Below are positions 1 to 8,182 of a DNA stretch of 64,000 nt, piece after piece. The DNA comes from Lentzea terrae (GTDB lineage Bacteria; Actinomycetota; Actinomycetes; Mycobacteriales; Pseudonocardiaceae). The position numbers and the translations under genes are program-made. Where the stretch lies: contig NZ_QFWW01000006.1 in NCBI RefSeq assembly GCF_003265345.1, positions 455,968 through 519,967 on the forward strand, read 5' to 3'. The notes beneath the pieces are model-generated. The model saw only the letters and a list, made by a program, of their open reading frames with translations, made no database searches and had not been told where the DNA came from. The number at the start of each line of letters is the position of its first letter. Position 1 is the stretch's first letter.

Positions 1-1
1 C

Positions 2-514
2 CGTGCGGGCATCCAGCTCGCCCCGATGGCGGACGCGGCGGCCCCGGGAATCGCGCTGGCCCAGGGCATCGGCCGCCTCGGCAACTGGTTCAACAACGAG
101 GTCTACGGCGGGCCCACCGACCTGCCGTGGGGACTCGTGATCCACCAGTGGGACCAGTCGGCCGGCCGCGCGGTCCTCCAGGACGGCGTTCCGGTCGTCC
201 TGGGCACGTTCCACCCCGCGTTCCTCTACGAACTGTTGTGGGACTTCGGGGTGGCGGCCGTCGTGATCTGGGCGGACCGCCGCTTCCGGCTCGGCAACGG
301 TCGCGCCTTCTGGCTGTACGTCGCGCTCTACACCGCGGGCCGGTTGTGGATCGAAGCGCTCCGGACCGACCCGGCGAACCACGTCCTGGGGCTGCGCCTG
401 AACATCTGGACGGCGCTGATCTTGGGCCTCACCGCGGTGGTCTTCATGCGGTTGTCCGGACGACGGCGAGGCGGCCCTGTGCCGGCACCCCGTCCTGATG
501 CCACGAACCAGTGA
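2..514 (+). CDS. lgt: Prolipoprotein diacylglyceryl transferase, C-terminal part
   Basis: Membrane enzyme that moves diacylglycerol from phosphatidylglycerol to the lipobox cysteine of prolipoproteins. The frame is open from the left edge, so the N-terminus is missing. About 20 residues in, GRLGNWFNNEVYGG matches the Lgt signature (GR-GNF-NGE type), followed by the usual closing stretch (FHPAFLYELLWD, then an ALYTAGRLWIEALRTDP-like segment) and a last membrane helix near LNIWTALILGL. The final 71 bp overlap the convergent gene ending at 444, so the two 3' ends are antisense to each other. The family assignment is secure. Confidence 0.93.
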   Translation, partial: RAGIQLAPMADAAAPGIALAQGIGRLGNWFNNEVYGGPTDLPWGLVIHQWDQSAGRAVLQDGVPVVLGTFHPAFLYELLWDFGVAAVVIWADRRFRLGNGRAFWLYVALYTAGRLWIEALRTDPANHVLGLRLNIWTALILGLTAVVFMRLSGRRRGGPVPAPRPDATNQ

Positions 515-1001
515 CCACAGCGGCCGCGTCGCCAGGCGGATCTTGCGGGACGAGCCGCCGGTCGAGGTCGATCACCGCCGCTTCCGGGACGAACCGGCGG
601 ATCAGCGTGCCGCGTGCCTCGGCAGGGCCGAACCCGGTGCGGGCAGCCGACTCCGAGACCCCGCCGGTGGCGACGAGGTCCAGGAGCACGGCGGTCCACA
701 CCGGGTCCGTCACCGCGTCGTAGATCCACCGCGTGCCCAGCACGCTGTGCTCCGCCGTCGTGACGAGCGTGCCACCGTCGAGCGGCGCGGGCCGGTAGGT
801 CAGCGGCACCTGGTACACCGCCTGGCCGTCGTGGAGCAGGTGCGTCTCCATCCCGACCTCGCCCGCCGGGTCCTCGAACCGCAGGAAACCGGTGGGCCGC
901 AACCCACCCGGCCCTTCGTACCACGCCTGACCCTCAACCCACGCCGGCAGGAACTCCCGGAAGTGCGGGCTGAGGGTGGCACCTTTGTGAATCTTCCCCA
1001 C
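444..1001 (-). CDS. Maltokinase N-terminal cap-like protein
   Basis: A 185-aa stand-alone protein resembling the N-terminal cap domain of actinobacterial maltokinase. Typical features are GKIHKGATLSPHFREFLP at the start, FRFEDPAGEVGMETHLL-like and VYQVPLTYRPAPL segments, then AEHSVLGTRWIYDAVTDPV. No kinase domain follows, so it is not a complete Mak enzyme; a role near alpha-glucan or maltose-1-phosphate metabolism is only inferred from the domain. The GTG start at 1001 lies 10 bp after the folE stop, so it is probably the third gene of the DoxX-folE operon. No clear ribosome binding site is visible. Its 3' end runs 71 bp into lgt on the other strand. Confidence 0.7.
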   Translation of the reverse strand: MGKIHKGATLSPHFREFLPAWVEGQAWYEGPGGLRPTGFLRFEDPAGEVGMETHLLHDGQAVYQVPLTYRPAPLDGGTLVTTAEHSVLGTRWIYDAVTDPVWTAVLLDLVATGGVSESAARTGFGPAEARGTLIRRFVPEAAVIDLDRRLVPQDPPGDAAAVVTGSWHQDGVPAQGRLAVVRTTA

Positions 1002-1011
1002 GCGTCGCAGG

Positions 1012-1563
1012 CTACGCGTGCACGAGGGTGAAGAACTCCTGACGTGACGCGGGGTTGTTCCGCAGCACGCCCTGCAGCGCCGAGGTGACCGTGCGGGATC
1101 CGTTGACCCGCACGCCTCTCAGCGCCATGCACATGTGCTCCGCCTCGATCACGACACCAACTCCCTTTGGCTGCAGGTGTTCCTGCAACCAGTCGGCGAC
1201 CTGCTTGGTGAGCCGTTCCTGCACCTGCAGGTCGCGCGCGAACCGCTCCACTACCCGCGCGAGCTTCGACAGCCCCAGGATCCGCTCACCCGGCAGGTAA
1301 CCGACGTGCGCGACCCCGTGGAACGGCAACATGTGGTGCTCGCACAACGACTGCACGGGAATCCCGCGCGCCAGCACCAGTTCGTCGTAGCCCTCGTCGT
1401 TCGGGAACGTCGTCAGGTTGAACGAACGCGGCGTCAGCAGCTCGGCGTACGCCTCGGCGACGCGGCGCGGCGTGTCGGCCAGATGCACCGAGTACGGGTC
1501 CTTGCCCAACGCCTTCAGCAGTTCCATGACCGCCTGCTGCGCCGCCTCGACGTCGATCGTCAC
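1012..1563 (-). CDS. folE: GTP cyclohydrolase I
   Basis: A 183-aa type IA GTP cyclohydrolase, converting GTP to 7,8-dihydroneopterin triphosphate for folate (or other pterin) synthesis in the cytoplasm. The zinc ligands are visible in SLCEHHMLPF (Cys and His) and in EAEHMCM (second Cys), and the QERLTKQVAD and RGV..NGSRTVTSAL stretches are typical. The GTG start at 1563 overlaps the stop of the upstream DoxX-like gene in a GTGA junction, indicating translational coupling. The frame is open further upstream, but that extension reads the DoxX gene out of frame and has no folE similarity. The setting, behind a DoxX-like gene and a Cys-rich regulator rather than among other folate genes, is unusual. 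Confidence 0.95.
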   Translation of the reverse strand: MTIDVEAAQQAVMELLKALGKDPYSVHLADTPRRVAEAYAELLTPRSFNLTTFPNDEGYDELVLARGIPVQSLCEHHMLPFHGVAHVGYLPGERILGLSKLARVVERFARDLQVQERLTKQVADWLQEHLQPKGVGVVIEAEHMCMALRGVRVNGSRTVTSALQGVLRNNPASRQEFFTLVHA

Positions 1564-1937
1564 CGGCTGGCCAGCCTGGACAACGCCAGCGCACCGACCA
1601 GCAACCCGAAGTCGCGCAACGCGATGTCGTAGTAGCCGGGCCCGGTCACCAGGTTCACGATGATCCCGAGCAGCCACGCGGCAACGACGAGCCCGCCCCA
1701 CTTCGGCTGCAACGCGACCAGCACACCGGCCACGATCTCGATCACGCCCACGATGTACATCGCCGTCTGCGGGGTGCCGGGCACGATCGAGTCGATCCAC
1801 GGCGCCAGGTAGACCGGCCAGTCCACGAGCAGGTTCAGGAACTTGTCCAGCCCGAACAGGATCGGCGCCACCGTGAACACCGTGCGCAACAGCACGAACG
1901 CCTGCGTCGCCGGATCCGTGCGCGTCAGGACTGCCAT
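1560..1937 (-). CDS. DoxX-like small membrane protein
   Basis: A 125-aa integral membrane protein with four predicted hydrophobic helices, DoxX/DUF417-like: FVLLRTVFTVAPILFGLDKF, then a loop (WPVYLAPWID), TAMYIVGVIEIVAGVLVAL, GLVVAAWLLGIIVNLVT and FGLLVGALALSRL. The ATG at 1937 is chosen because GGAGGAG sits directly upstream; an upstream in-frame TTG would read through that ribosome binding site. First gene of an operon with folE. A palindromic site lies just upstream, so the divergent Cys-rich regulator at 2016 is a likely controller. Function is not known beyond the family. Confidence 0.75.
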   Translation of the reverse strand: MAVLTRTDPATQAFVLLRTVFTVAPILFGLDKFLNLLVDWPVYLAPWIDSIVPGTPQTAMYIVGVIEIVAGVLVALQPKWGGLVVAAWLLGIIVNLVTGPGYYDIALRDFGLLVGALALSRLASR

Positions 1938-1946
1938 GACTCCTCC

Positions 1947-1976
1947 TTCTAACGACAACTTGCGTTAACGTTAGAA
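1947..1976. promoter_or_regulatory. Inverted-repeat operator between DoxX-folE and the HTH regulator
   Basis: Perfect 8-bp arms, TTCTAACG (1947-1954) and CGTTAGAA (1969-1976), are separated by 14 bp. A second palindrome, CGTTAACG (1963-1970), shares the right half. The left arm touches the ribosome binding site of the DoxX gene, and the regulator starts 40 bp away on the other strand. This fits a dimeric winged-helix regulator controlling both directions. The site is seen directly; the regulator assignment is inference. Confidence 0.6.
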
Positions 1977-2015
1977 CCACTGGCAGATTTTCGTCAACCG
2001 AAGTAGGTTTTAGAG

Positions 2016-2663
2016 ATGGCCGACCCCGTCGCCGCCGTCGCGGCCCTCGACGAGCCGAACCGCCGCAAGCTCTACGACTTCGTGGTGCGCCAGACCGCGC
2101 CCATCAGCAAGGACGAGGCCTCCGAGGCCGTCGGGATGCCGCGCACGACGGCCGGTTTCCACCTCGACAAGCTGGTCGAGATGGGGTTGCTGGACGTGCT
2201 GCACGAACGCCGCTCCGGCCGCACCGGGCCTGGCGCCGGCCGTCCGGCCAAGCTCTACCGGCGCTCCGGCGAGCAGATCGAGGTGTCGCTGCCGGACCGG
2301 CGCTACGAAGCCGCGAGCCACCTGCTCACGGACGCGCTGCTGGAGGCGGAGACCACCGGTGAGCCCGCGCGGGAGATCCTCAACCGGCGGGCCTACGAGT
2401 GGGGCGAGGACCTGGCCGCCCAGGCCGACGGCGAAGTCGTGCAGGCGTTGGAGGACCTCGGGTTCGAGCCGCAGCAGGACGAGCAGACGATCCTGCTGGG
2501 CAACTGCCCGTTCCACAGCCTGGCGCAGAAGCACACCCAGCTGGTGTGCGGGATGAACCTCTGTCTGATCAGCGGGATCCTGGACGGCATCGAGGCGCGC
2601 AGCCACACCGCGCGCCTCGATCCGTCACCAGGTCACTGCTGCGTTCGCCTCGACCAGGCCTAA
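2016..2663 (+). CDS. Winged-helix regulator with C-terminal cysteine cluster (SufR-like)
   Basis: A 215-aa ArsR/SufR-like transcriptional regulator. Residues 1-75 form a winged HTH (PNRRKLYDFVV, then MPRTTAGFHLDKLVEMGLL, then a basic wing with RRSGRTGPGAGRPAKLY). The C-terminal third carries NCPFHSLAQ, LVCGMNLCL and a terminal GHCC, a Cys/His pattern resembling the Fe-S or metal site of SufR-type regulators. It is divergent from DoxX-folE, and the 1947-1976 palindrome lies between them. I infer repression or activation of folE in response to redox, iron or zinc. Which ligand binds cannot be read from sequence. The ATG at 2016 has only a weak AGAG upstream. Confidence 0.75.
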   Translation: MADPVAAVAALDEPNRRKLYDFVVRQTAPISKDEASEAVGMPRTTAGFHLDKLVEMGLLDVLHERRSGRTGPGAGRPAKLYRRSGEQIEVSLPDRRYEAASHLLTDALLEAETTGEPAREILNRRAYEWGEDLAAQADGEVVQALEDLGFEPQQDEQTILLGNCPFHSLAQKHTQLVCGMNLCLISGILDGIEARSHTARLDPSPGHCCVRLDQA

Positions 2664-2750
2664 GTTCAACCGCGCAAAAAGTGTCGGTGCCTCGTGCGAG
2701 CATCGCGGTGAGCCCAACACGTGGGCAGGTCCTGGGGAGGAAACACCGCA

Positions 2751-3353
2751 ATGCGCAGAATGATCGCTGTTCTCGGCGCGCTCGTGATGGCCGTGGCCGT
2801 CGTGTCGCCGGCCGGGGCGGCAACGGGGGAAATAGCCTCATCGTGCGAGGTCAAGTTCACCACGGCGGGCAAGCCGGACGGCACGTTCACCGTCCGCGGC
2901 AGCTACCGGTTGCTCGGCAGCCTGCCTGCCACGTCCGAGAAGACCGCTCCGCTGACGGCCGACGACTGGGGCGTCTCCACACGGCTCGACCTGGACGTTC
3001 TGGGGCCGGAGCTCGCCAAGCGCGGCGTGACCAGGTTCGACCAGGGCATGGTGCTCGCCGCATATCTGTCGGTGCACCACAACGGCGTTGAGGACTGGCC
3101 TCAGAAACCGCTCACCGACCTCGGTCACGACATCGCCGTCGCCCAGTTCGCCACCGGTATCACCAGCAAGATCGCCGACACCAAGGTGTACCCCGGCGAC
3201 GACGCCGTGCCAGGCCACTGGCGGTTCGCCAGCTACGGCGACATCTGGCTCAGCTTCCACAAGTTCACCGACCCGCAGGTCTACATGTCGGTCCACTGCA
3301 TCGCGGATGCCGGGCAGGACCTGTTCTACGGTGAGACCGTCGTGAACCCGTAG
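2751..3353 (+). CDS. Secreted protein of unknown function
   Basis: A 200-aa protein with a clear Sec signal peptide (MRRMIAVLGALVMAVAVVS, cleavage near AGA-ATG). The mature part begins with SSCEVKFTTAGKPDG and contains two cysteines far apart (near the mature N-terminus and in VHCIAD), suggesting one disulfide in a compact extracellular domain. I do not recognise the family. The ATG at 2751 is preferred because GGGAGGAAA lies 7 bp upstream. It is a single gene followed by a strong hairpin at 3362. Confidence 0.7.
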   Translation: MRRMIAVLGALVMAVAVVSPAGAATGEIASSCEVKFTTAGKPDGTFTVRGSYRLLGSLPATSEKTAPLTADDWGVSTRLDLDVLGPELAKRGVTRFDQGMVLAAYLSVHHNGVEDWPQKPLTDLGHDIAVAQFATGITSKIADTKVYPGDDAVPGHWRFASYGDIWLSFHKFTDPQVYMSVHCIADAGQDLFYGETVVNP

Positions 3354-3361
3354 CCGGCTGA

Positions 3362-3394
3362 TGGGTGGTTGTGGCTGCCGGCCACAACCACCCA
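3362..3394. terminator. Bidirectional terminator hairpin
   Basis: A perfect 14-bp stem (TGGGTGGTTGTGGC and its complement) with a 5-nt loop lies in the 47-bp gap between the secreted protein gene and the end of convergent cobN. There is no U-tract, as is common in high-GC actinobacteria. It can serve both strands. Confidence 0.8.
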
Positions 3395-3400
3395 CAACAC

Positions 3401-6400
3401 TCAGGCGCCGTCCTCCAGGTCGCCCTCGGTCTCCAGATACGCAGCCCGCAGCGCGTCCAAAGTGGACGGCTCCGGGTGCTCCCACATCTTCCGCTCGGCC
3501 GCTTCGAGGAGCCGCTCGGCGATCCCGTGCAACGCCCAGGGGTTCGACGCCTGCAGGAACTTGCGGGTCTCCGGGTCGAGCACGTACGTCTCGGTCAGCT
3601 TCTCGTACATCCAGTCAGCGACCACACCGGTCGTCGCGTCGTACCCGAACAGGTACTCGACCGTCGCCTGCAGCTCGAACGCGCCCTTGTACCCGTGCTG
3701 CCGCATCGCCCCGACCCAGCGCGGGTTCACCACGCGGGCGCGGAAGATCCGCGACGTCTCCTCGGTCAACGTGCGCGTGCGAACCGCTTCCGGGCGCGTG
3801 CTGTCACCGACGTACGCCGCGGGCGCCTTGCCCGTCAACGCCTTCACCATCGTGACCATGCCGCCGTGGTACTGGAAGTAGTCGTCCGAGTCGGCGATGT
3901 CGTGCTCGCGGGTGTCGATGTTCTTGGCCGCCACCGCGATCCGCCGGTACGCCGACTCCATGTCCTGGCGCGCCGCCACACCGTCGACCCCACGCCCGTA
4001 CGCGTAGCCGCCCCACACCGCGTAGACCTCGGCGATGTCCGACGAGTCGCGCCAGTTGCGGCTGTCGATCAACGGCAGCACGCCCGCGCCGTACGCGCCC
4101 GGCTTGGAGCCGAAGATCCGCAGCGTCGCCCGGCGCTGGTCGCCGTGCTCTTCCAGGTCCTTCAACGTGTGCGCCCGGACGTAGTTCTGCTCCGCCGGCT
4201 CGTCGAGGTTCGCCACGAGCTGCACCGCATCGTCCAAAAGGGACACGACGTGCGGGAACGCGTCGCGGAAGAACCCGGAGATCCGGACCGTCACGTCGAT
4301 GCGCGGCCTTTCCAGCTCCGGAAGCGGGATCACTTCGAGGCCCGTGACCCGACGCGACTGGTCGTCCCACACCGGCCGCACGCCCAGCAGTGCGAACACC
4401 TCGGCGATGTCGTCACCGGCCGTGCGCATCGCCGACGTGCCCCACACCGACAGGCCGACGGAAGGCGGCCACTCGCCGTCGTTCTCGGTGCGGTAGCGCT
4501 CGAGCAGTGAGTCGGCCATCGCCTGCCCGGTCTCCCAGGCGAGCCGCGACGGGATCGCCTTCGGGTCGACCGAGTAGAAGTTGCGGCCGGTCGGCAGCAC
4601 GTTCACCAGGCCGCGCAACGGCGACCCGGACGGCCCGGCCGGGATGTAACCGCCGTCCAACGCGTGCAGCACGTTCGTCATCTCGTCCGTGGTGCGCGCG
4701 AGCCGCGGCACGACTTCCAGAGCCGCGAACTCCAGGATCTTCTGCACGTCGGTCGACTCGTGGAGGGTCTTCGCGACTTCGGCGTCCCACCCGGCGTCTT
4801 CCATCGCCTGGACGAGCGCGCGAGCCTGTTCCTCAACGGCGTCAACGTCTTCGCGAGCCGTGGTCGTGAGCCCGAGCGCCTCCCGCAGTCCCGGCAGCGC
4901 GGCGACCTGACCGCCCCACATCTGCCGCGCCTGCAGCATCGCGAGCACCAGGTTGACGCGAACGCTTCCGGTGGGTGCTTCGCCGAGGATGTGCAGGCCG
5001 TCGCGGATCTGCACGTCCTTGACCTCGCACAGCCAGCCGTCGACGTGCAGCAGGAACTCGTCGAACTCGGCGTCGTGCGGCCGGTCGTCCATGCCGAGGT
5101 CGTGGTCGAGCTTGGCGGCCTGGATCAACGTCCAGATCTGCGCGCGGATCGCCGGCAGCTTCGCCGGGTCCATCGCGGAGATGTTGCCGTACTCGTCGAG
5201 CAACTGCTCCAGCCGCGCGATGTCGCCGTAGCTGTCCGCACGGGCCATCGGCGGCACCAGGTGGTCGACCAACGTTGCGTGGGCGCGCCGCTTCGCCTGC
5301 GTGCCCTCACCGGGGTCGTTGACGAGGAACGGGTAGACCAGCGGCAGATCACCGAGCGCCGCGTCCGTGCCGCACGACGCCGACATGCCGACCGTCTTGC
5401 CCGGCAACCACTCCAGGTTGCCGTGCTTGCCGACGTGCACCACCGCGTCCGCGCCGAACGACGACTCGATCCACCGGTACGCGGCGAGGTAGTGGTGCGA
5501 CGGCGGCAGGTCCGGGTCGTGGTAGATCGCGATCGGGTTCTCGCCGAACCCGCGCGGCGGCTGCACGATCACGACGACGTTGCCCGACTCCAGCGCTGCC
5601 AGGACGATCTCGCCATCCTTCGACCGGGAGTGGTCGACGAACAACGACCCAGGTGCCTCGCCCCAGTGCTCCTGCATCGACTCGCGGAAGTCGTCCGGCA
5701 GCGTGTCGTAGAACTCGCGGTAGTCCGCCGCGGCAATGCGCACGGGGTTGCTCTCGAACTGCTCCTGCGTCAGCCAGTCCGCGTCCTGACCGCCGGCCGC
5801 GATCAGCGCGTGGATCAACGCGTCGCCGTCCAGCTCGTCGACGCCGGGAAGCTCAGAGCCGATGTCGTAACCGTGCTCCTGCATGGCTTTGAGCAGCCGG
5901 ACCGTGGACGCCGGCGTGTCGAGCCCGACCGCGTTGCCGATGCGGGAGTGCTTCGTCGGGTACGCCGACAGCATCACCGCGATCTTGCGGTCCTTGGTGG
6001 GAATGTGGCGCAGCTTCCCGTGCCGGACCGCGATTCCGGCGACGCGCAGCGCCCGTTCGGGATCCGCCACGTAGACGGTCAGCCCGTCCTCGTCGATCTC
6101 CTTGAACGAGAACGGAACCGTGATGATCCGCCCGTCGAACTCCGGGATCGCCACCTGCGTCGCGGTGTCCAACGGGGACAGTCCATCGTCGTTCTCGTCC
6201 CACGACTCGCGACTCGACGTGAGGCACAACCCTTGCAGGATCGGCACATCCAGCGCCGCCAACGCGCCGACGTCCCACGCGTCGTCGTCCCCACCGGCCG
6301 ACGCCTTCGCCGGGTTCGTGCCACCCGCCGCCAGCACCGTCACGATCAGCGCGTCGGCCTTCTGCAACGTCTCGAGCAGCTCCGGCTCAGCCGTGCGCAG

Positions 6401-6964
6401 CGACGAGCAGTAGACCGGCAGCGGGTTCCCGCCCTTGGCCTCGATCGCGTCGCACAGCGCGTGCACGAAGTCCGTGTTCCCCGCGACGTGATGCGCCCGG
6501 TAGTAGAGCACCGCGACGGTCGGGCCTTCTTCTGCCTCGGCGCGTTCCAGCAAACCCCACGTCGGCGTGGCCGCGGGCGGGGCGAACCCGTGTCCGGTCA
6601 GCAGAATCGTGTCTTCGAGGAACTTGTGCAGCTCCGTGAGGTTCTGGGGACCACCGTGCGCCAGGTAGAGGTGCGCCTCCGCACAAACGCCACCGGGCAC
6701 CGTCGACAGTTCCATCAGCGCGGCGTCCGGCTGCTGCTCACCGCCCAGCACCACCACGGGCAGCCCGCCGGCCAGCAGCCAGTCGAGCCCTTCCTCCCAC
6801 ATCCGGCGCCCGCCGAGAATGCGCACCACGACCAGGCTCACGTCCTGGACGAGCGCGGGCAGATCTTCGACGGTGAGCCGGGCGGGGTTGCCGAGGCGGT
6901 ACTCGGCACCACTCGCCCGAGCCGACAGCAGGTCGGTGTCGGAGGTCGACAGCAGCAGGATCAC
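3401..6964 (-). CDS. cobN: Cobaltochelatase subunit CobN
   Basis: The large, 1187-aa subunit of the ATP-dependent CobNST cobaltochelatase, which inserts Co2+ into hydrogenobyrinate a,c-diamide in the aerobic cobalamin pathway. The length is normal. VHVGKHGNLEWLPGK is the CobN/BchH-family signature, and the C-terminal HGYKGAFELQATVEYLFGYDATTGV stretch is also typical. The GTG at 6964 is chosen because GGAG precedes it and the N-terminus then begins ILLLSTSDTDLLSAR, as in relatives; the open frame upstream is the cobalamin riboswitch leader. No cobS or cobT is in this window. Expression is expected to fall when cobalamin binds the 6990-7125 leader. Confidence 0.96.
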   Translation of the reverse strand: MILLLSTSDTDLLSARASGAEYRLGNPARLTVEDLPALVQDVSLVVVRILGGRRMWEEGLDWLLAGGLPVVVLGGEQQPDAALMELSTVPGGVCAEAHLYLAHGGPQNLTELHKFLEDTILLTGHGFAPPAATPTWGLLERAEAEEGPTVAVLYYRAHHVAGNTDFVHALCDAIEAKGGNPLPVYCSSLRTAEPELLETLQKADALIVTVLAAGGTNPAKASAGGDDDAWDVGALAALDVPILQGLCLTSSRESWDENDDGLSPLDTATQVAIPEFDGRIITVPFSFKEIDEDGLTVYVADPERALRVAGIAVRHGKLRHIPTKDRKIAVMLSAYPTKHSRIGNAVGLDTPASTVRLLKAMQEHGYDIGSELPGVDELDGDALIHALIAAGGQDADWLTQEQFESNPVRIAAADYREFYDTLPDDFRESMQEHWGEAPGSLFVDHSRSKDGEIVLAALESGNVVVIVQPPRGFGENPIAIYHDPDLPPSHHYLAAYRWIESSFGADAVVHVGKHGNLEWLPGKTVGMSASCGTDAALGDLPLVYPFLVNDPGEGTQAKRRAHATLVDHLVPPMARADSYGDIARLEQLLDEYGNISAMDPAKLPAIRAQIWTLIQAAKLDHDLGMDDRPHDAEFDEFLLHVDGWLCEVKDVQIRDGLHILGEAPTGSVRVNLVLAMLQARQMWGGQVAALPGLREALGLTTTAREDVDAVEEQARALVQAMEDAGWDAEVAKTLHESTDVQKILEFAALEVVPRLARTTDEMTNVLHALDGGYIPAGPSGSPLRGLVNVLPTGRNFYSVDPKAIPSRLAWETGQAMADSLLERYRTENDGEWPPSVGLSVWGTSAMRTAGDDIAEVFALLGVRPVWDDQSRRVTGLEVIPLPELERPRIDVTVRISGFFRDAFPHVVSLLDDAVQLVANLDEPAEQNYVRAHTLKDLEEHGDQRRATLRIFGSKPGAYGAGVLPLIDSRNWRDSSDIAEVYAVWGGYAYGRGVDGVAARQDMESAYRRIAVAAKNIDTREHDIADSDDYFQYHGGMVTMVKALTGKAPAAYVGDSTRPEAVRTRTLTEETSRIFRARVVNPRWVGAMRQHGYKGAFELQATVEYLFGYDATTGVVADWMYEKLTETYVLDPETRKFLQASNPWALHGIAERLLEAAERKMWEHPEPSTLDALRAAYLETEGDLEDGA

Positions 6965-6989
6965 GCAGGCTCCATCCCTCGTGGGGTCC

Positions 6990-7125
6990 TCGCCCCAGGT
7001 TGCGGGTGACTCGGAAGCGGAGTTCCTGACTCCCAGCGTCGTTCGCTGGTCACAGTGGCGGGACCGCGCCGGATTCACACCGGCTTCCTCCTGCGCTTCG
7101 TCGTTCGGGCTCACCCTAACCGGCG
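6990..7125 (-). promoter_or_regulatory. Cobalamin riboswitch upstream of cobN
   Basis: Read on the minus strand, the leader contains AAGCCGGTGTGAATCCGGC followed by GCGGTCCCGCCACTGTGA, the conserved core of the cobalamin riboswitch, then GGGAGTCAGGAACTCC in the B12-box position. A short GGGG/CCCC hairpin (about 6980-6993) sits just before the cobN ribosome binding site and could be the expression platform. Boundaries are approximate. The promoter must lie next to, or inside, the 5' end of divergent cobG. Ligand specificity within the class cannot be told by eye. Confidence 0.9.
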
Positions 7126-7141
7126 GGTTACAGTCCGACCT

Positions 7142-8182
7142 ATGCGTAGTCACCCGGATGCCTGCCCAGGCGCCGTCGAGCTGCATCCCGCGGCCGACGG
7201 CGGGCTCGCGCGCATCCGGGTCCCGGGCGGCACTCTTTCCGCTGCTCAGTGGGACGTGGTCCGGCTCGCCGCACTGGAGCTCGGCAACGGGTCGCTGGAA
7301 CTCACGTCGCGCGCGAACCTCCAGATCAGAGGGCTCGCGGACGGCCTCGAACTGGGCTCACGACTGCGTGCGGCGGGCCTGCTGCCCTCCGACACCCACG
7401 AGCGCATCCGCAACATCATCGCGGCGCCCCTGGAGTCCAACCAGGCGCTGGTGGACGCGTTGGACGCCGCCCTCTGCGCCGACCCCGCGCTGGCCGCTCT
7501 ACCAGGACGTTTCCTGGTGACGGTCGGGCTGCCGGTGAGCGGTCTCGGGGGCGACTTCGGGCTGGTCGACGACGTGCTGCTGCTCGCAGGGACCGACACC
7601 GGCGTCCGCGTTCAGGACCCCGTCGACGCTCTGGTAACCGCCGCCCGCCTCTTCCAAGAGCTGCGCGGCCCGGCCTGGCGCCTGTCCGAAGTGGACGACG
7701 GTGTGCGAAAGATCACCGAACACTTCGGCGCGACGGACGCCCCGCGCATCACGCCGGCTGTGACCCCTGTCGCACCTTCCGCGACCACGCCCGGTGTGCC
7801 GCTGGGCCGCCTCGACGCGCGCCAGCTCCCCGGCGTCCCGGTCCGGCTCACCCCGTGGCGCAGCCTGGTCGTGCCCGCAGGAACCGACACCACCGGATTG
7901 ATCACCGACCCGGCGTCCCCCTGGCATGGCGTGAGCGCCTGCACCGGCCGGCCTGGATGCGCGAAGTCGCTCTCGGACGTACGCGCCGACGCGCGCGCCT
8001 GGGTGAACGCGTCACACCACACACACGACCCCGGCCGGGTACCCCCAATTTCAATTCTAGGGACCAGGTCCGACACTCCCGGCCCAGTGCACTGGTCGGG
8101 TTGCGCACGTCGCTGCGGCCGCCCGGCGGGCGATGTGATCGAGTTCGTCGCGACCGGCGACGGCTACGAGGAGTTCAGGTGA
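7142..8182 (+). CDS. cobG: Precorrin-3B synthase CobG
   Basis: A 346-aa siroheme-type oxygen-dependent enzyme converting precorrin-3A to precorrin-3B. ELTSRANLQIRGL is the N-terminal nitrite/sulfite-reductase-like motif. The 4Fe-4S ligands are in CTGRPGC (CX5C) and GCARRC (CX3C), with HWSGC between them as usual. It starts at ATG 7142, directly divergent from the cobN leader, and overlaps cobH by 4 bp. Between the two cysteine motifs lies an extra, less GC-rich segment (about 8035-8080, residues around PPISILGTRS) that looks longer than in typical CobG. If it is a real insertion it need not destroy activity, because the frame and all four cysteines are kept. Confidence 0.92.
   Translation: MRSHPDACPGAVELHPAADGGLARIRVPGGTLSAAQWDVVRLAALELGNGSLELTSRANLQIRGLADGLELGSRLRAAGLLPSDTHERIRNIIAAPLESNQALVDALDAALCADPALAALPGRFLVTVGLPVSGLGGDFGLVDDVLLLAGTDTGVRVQDPVDALVTAARLFQELRGPAWRLSEVDDGVRKITEHFGATDAPRITPAVTPVAPSATTPGVPLGRLDARQLPGVPVRLTPWRSLVVPAGTDTTGLITDPASPWHGVSACTGRPGCAKSLSDVRADARAWVNASHHTHDPGRVPPISILGTRSDTPGPVHWSGCARRCGRPAGDVIEFVATGDGYEEFR

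Noticed and set aside
4664..7009. Long open frame (781 codons) on the plus strand across cobN
   Set aside because: It is antisense to cobN, rich in Arg/Val/His/Gln as expected from high-GC shadow frames, with no domain resemblance.
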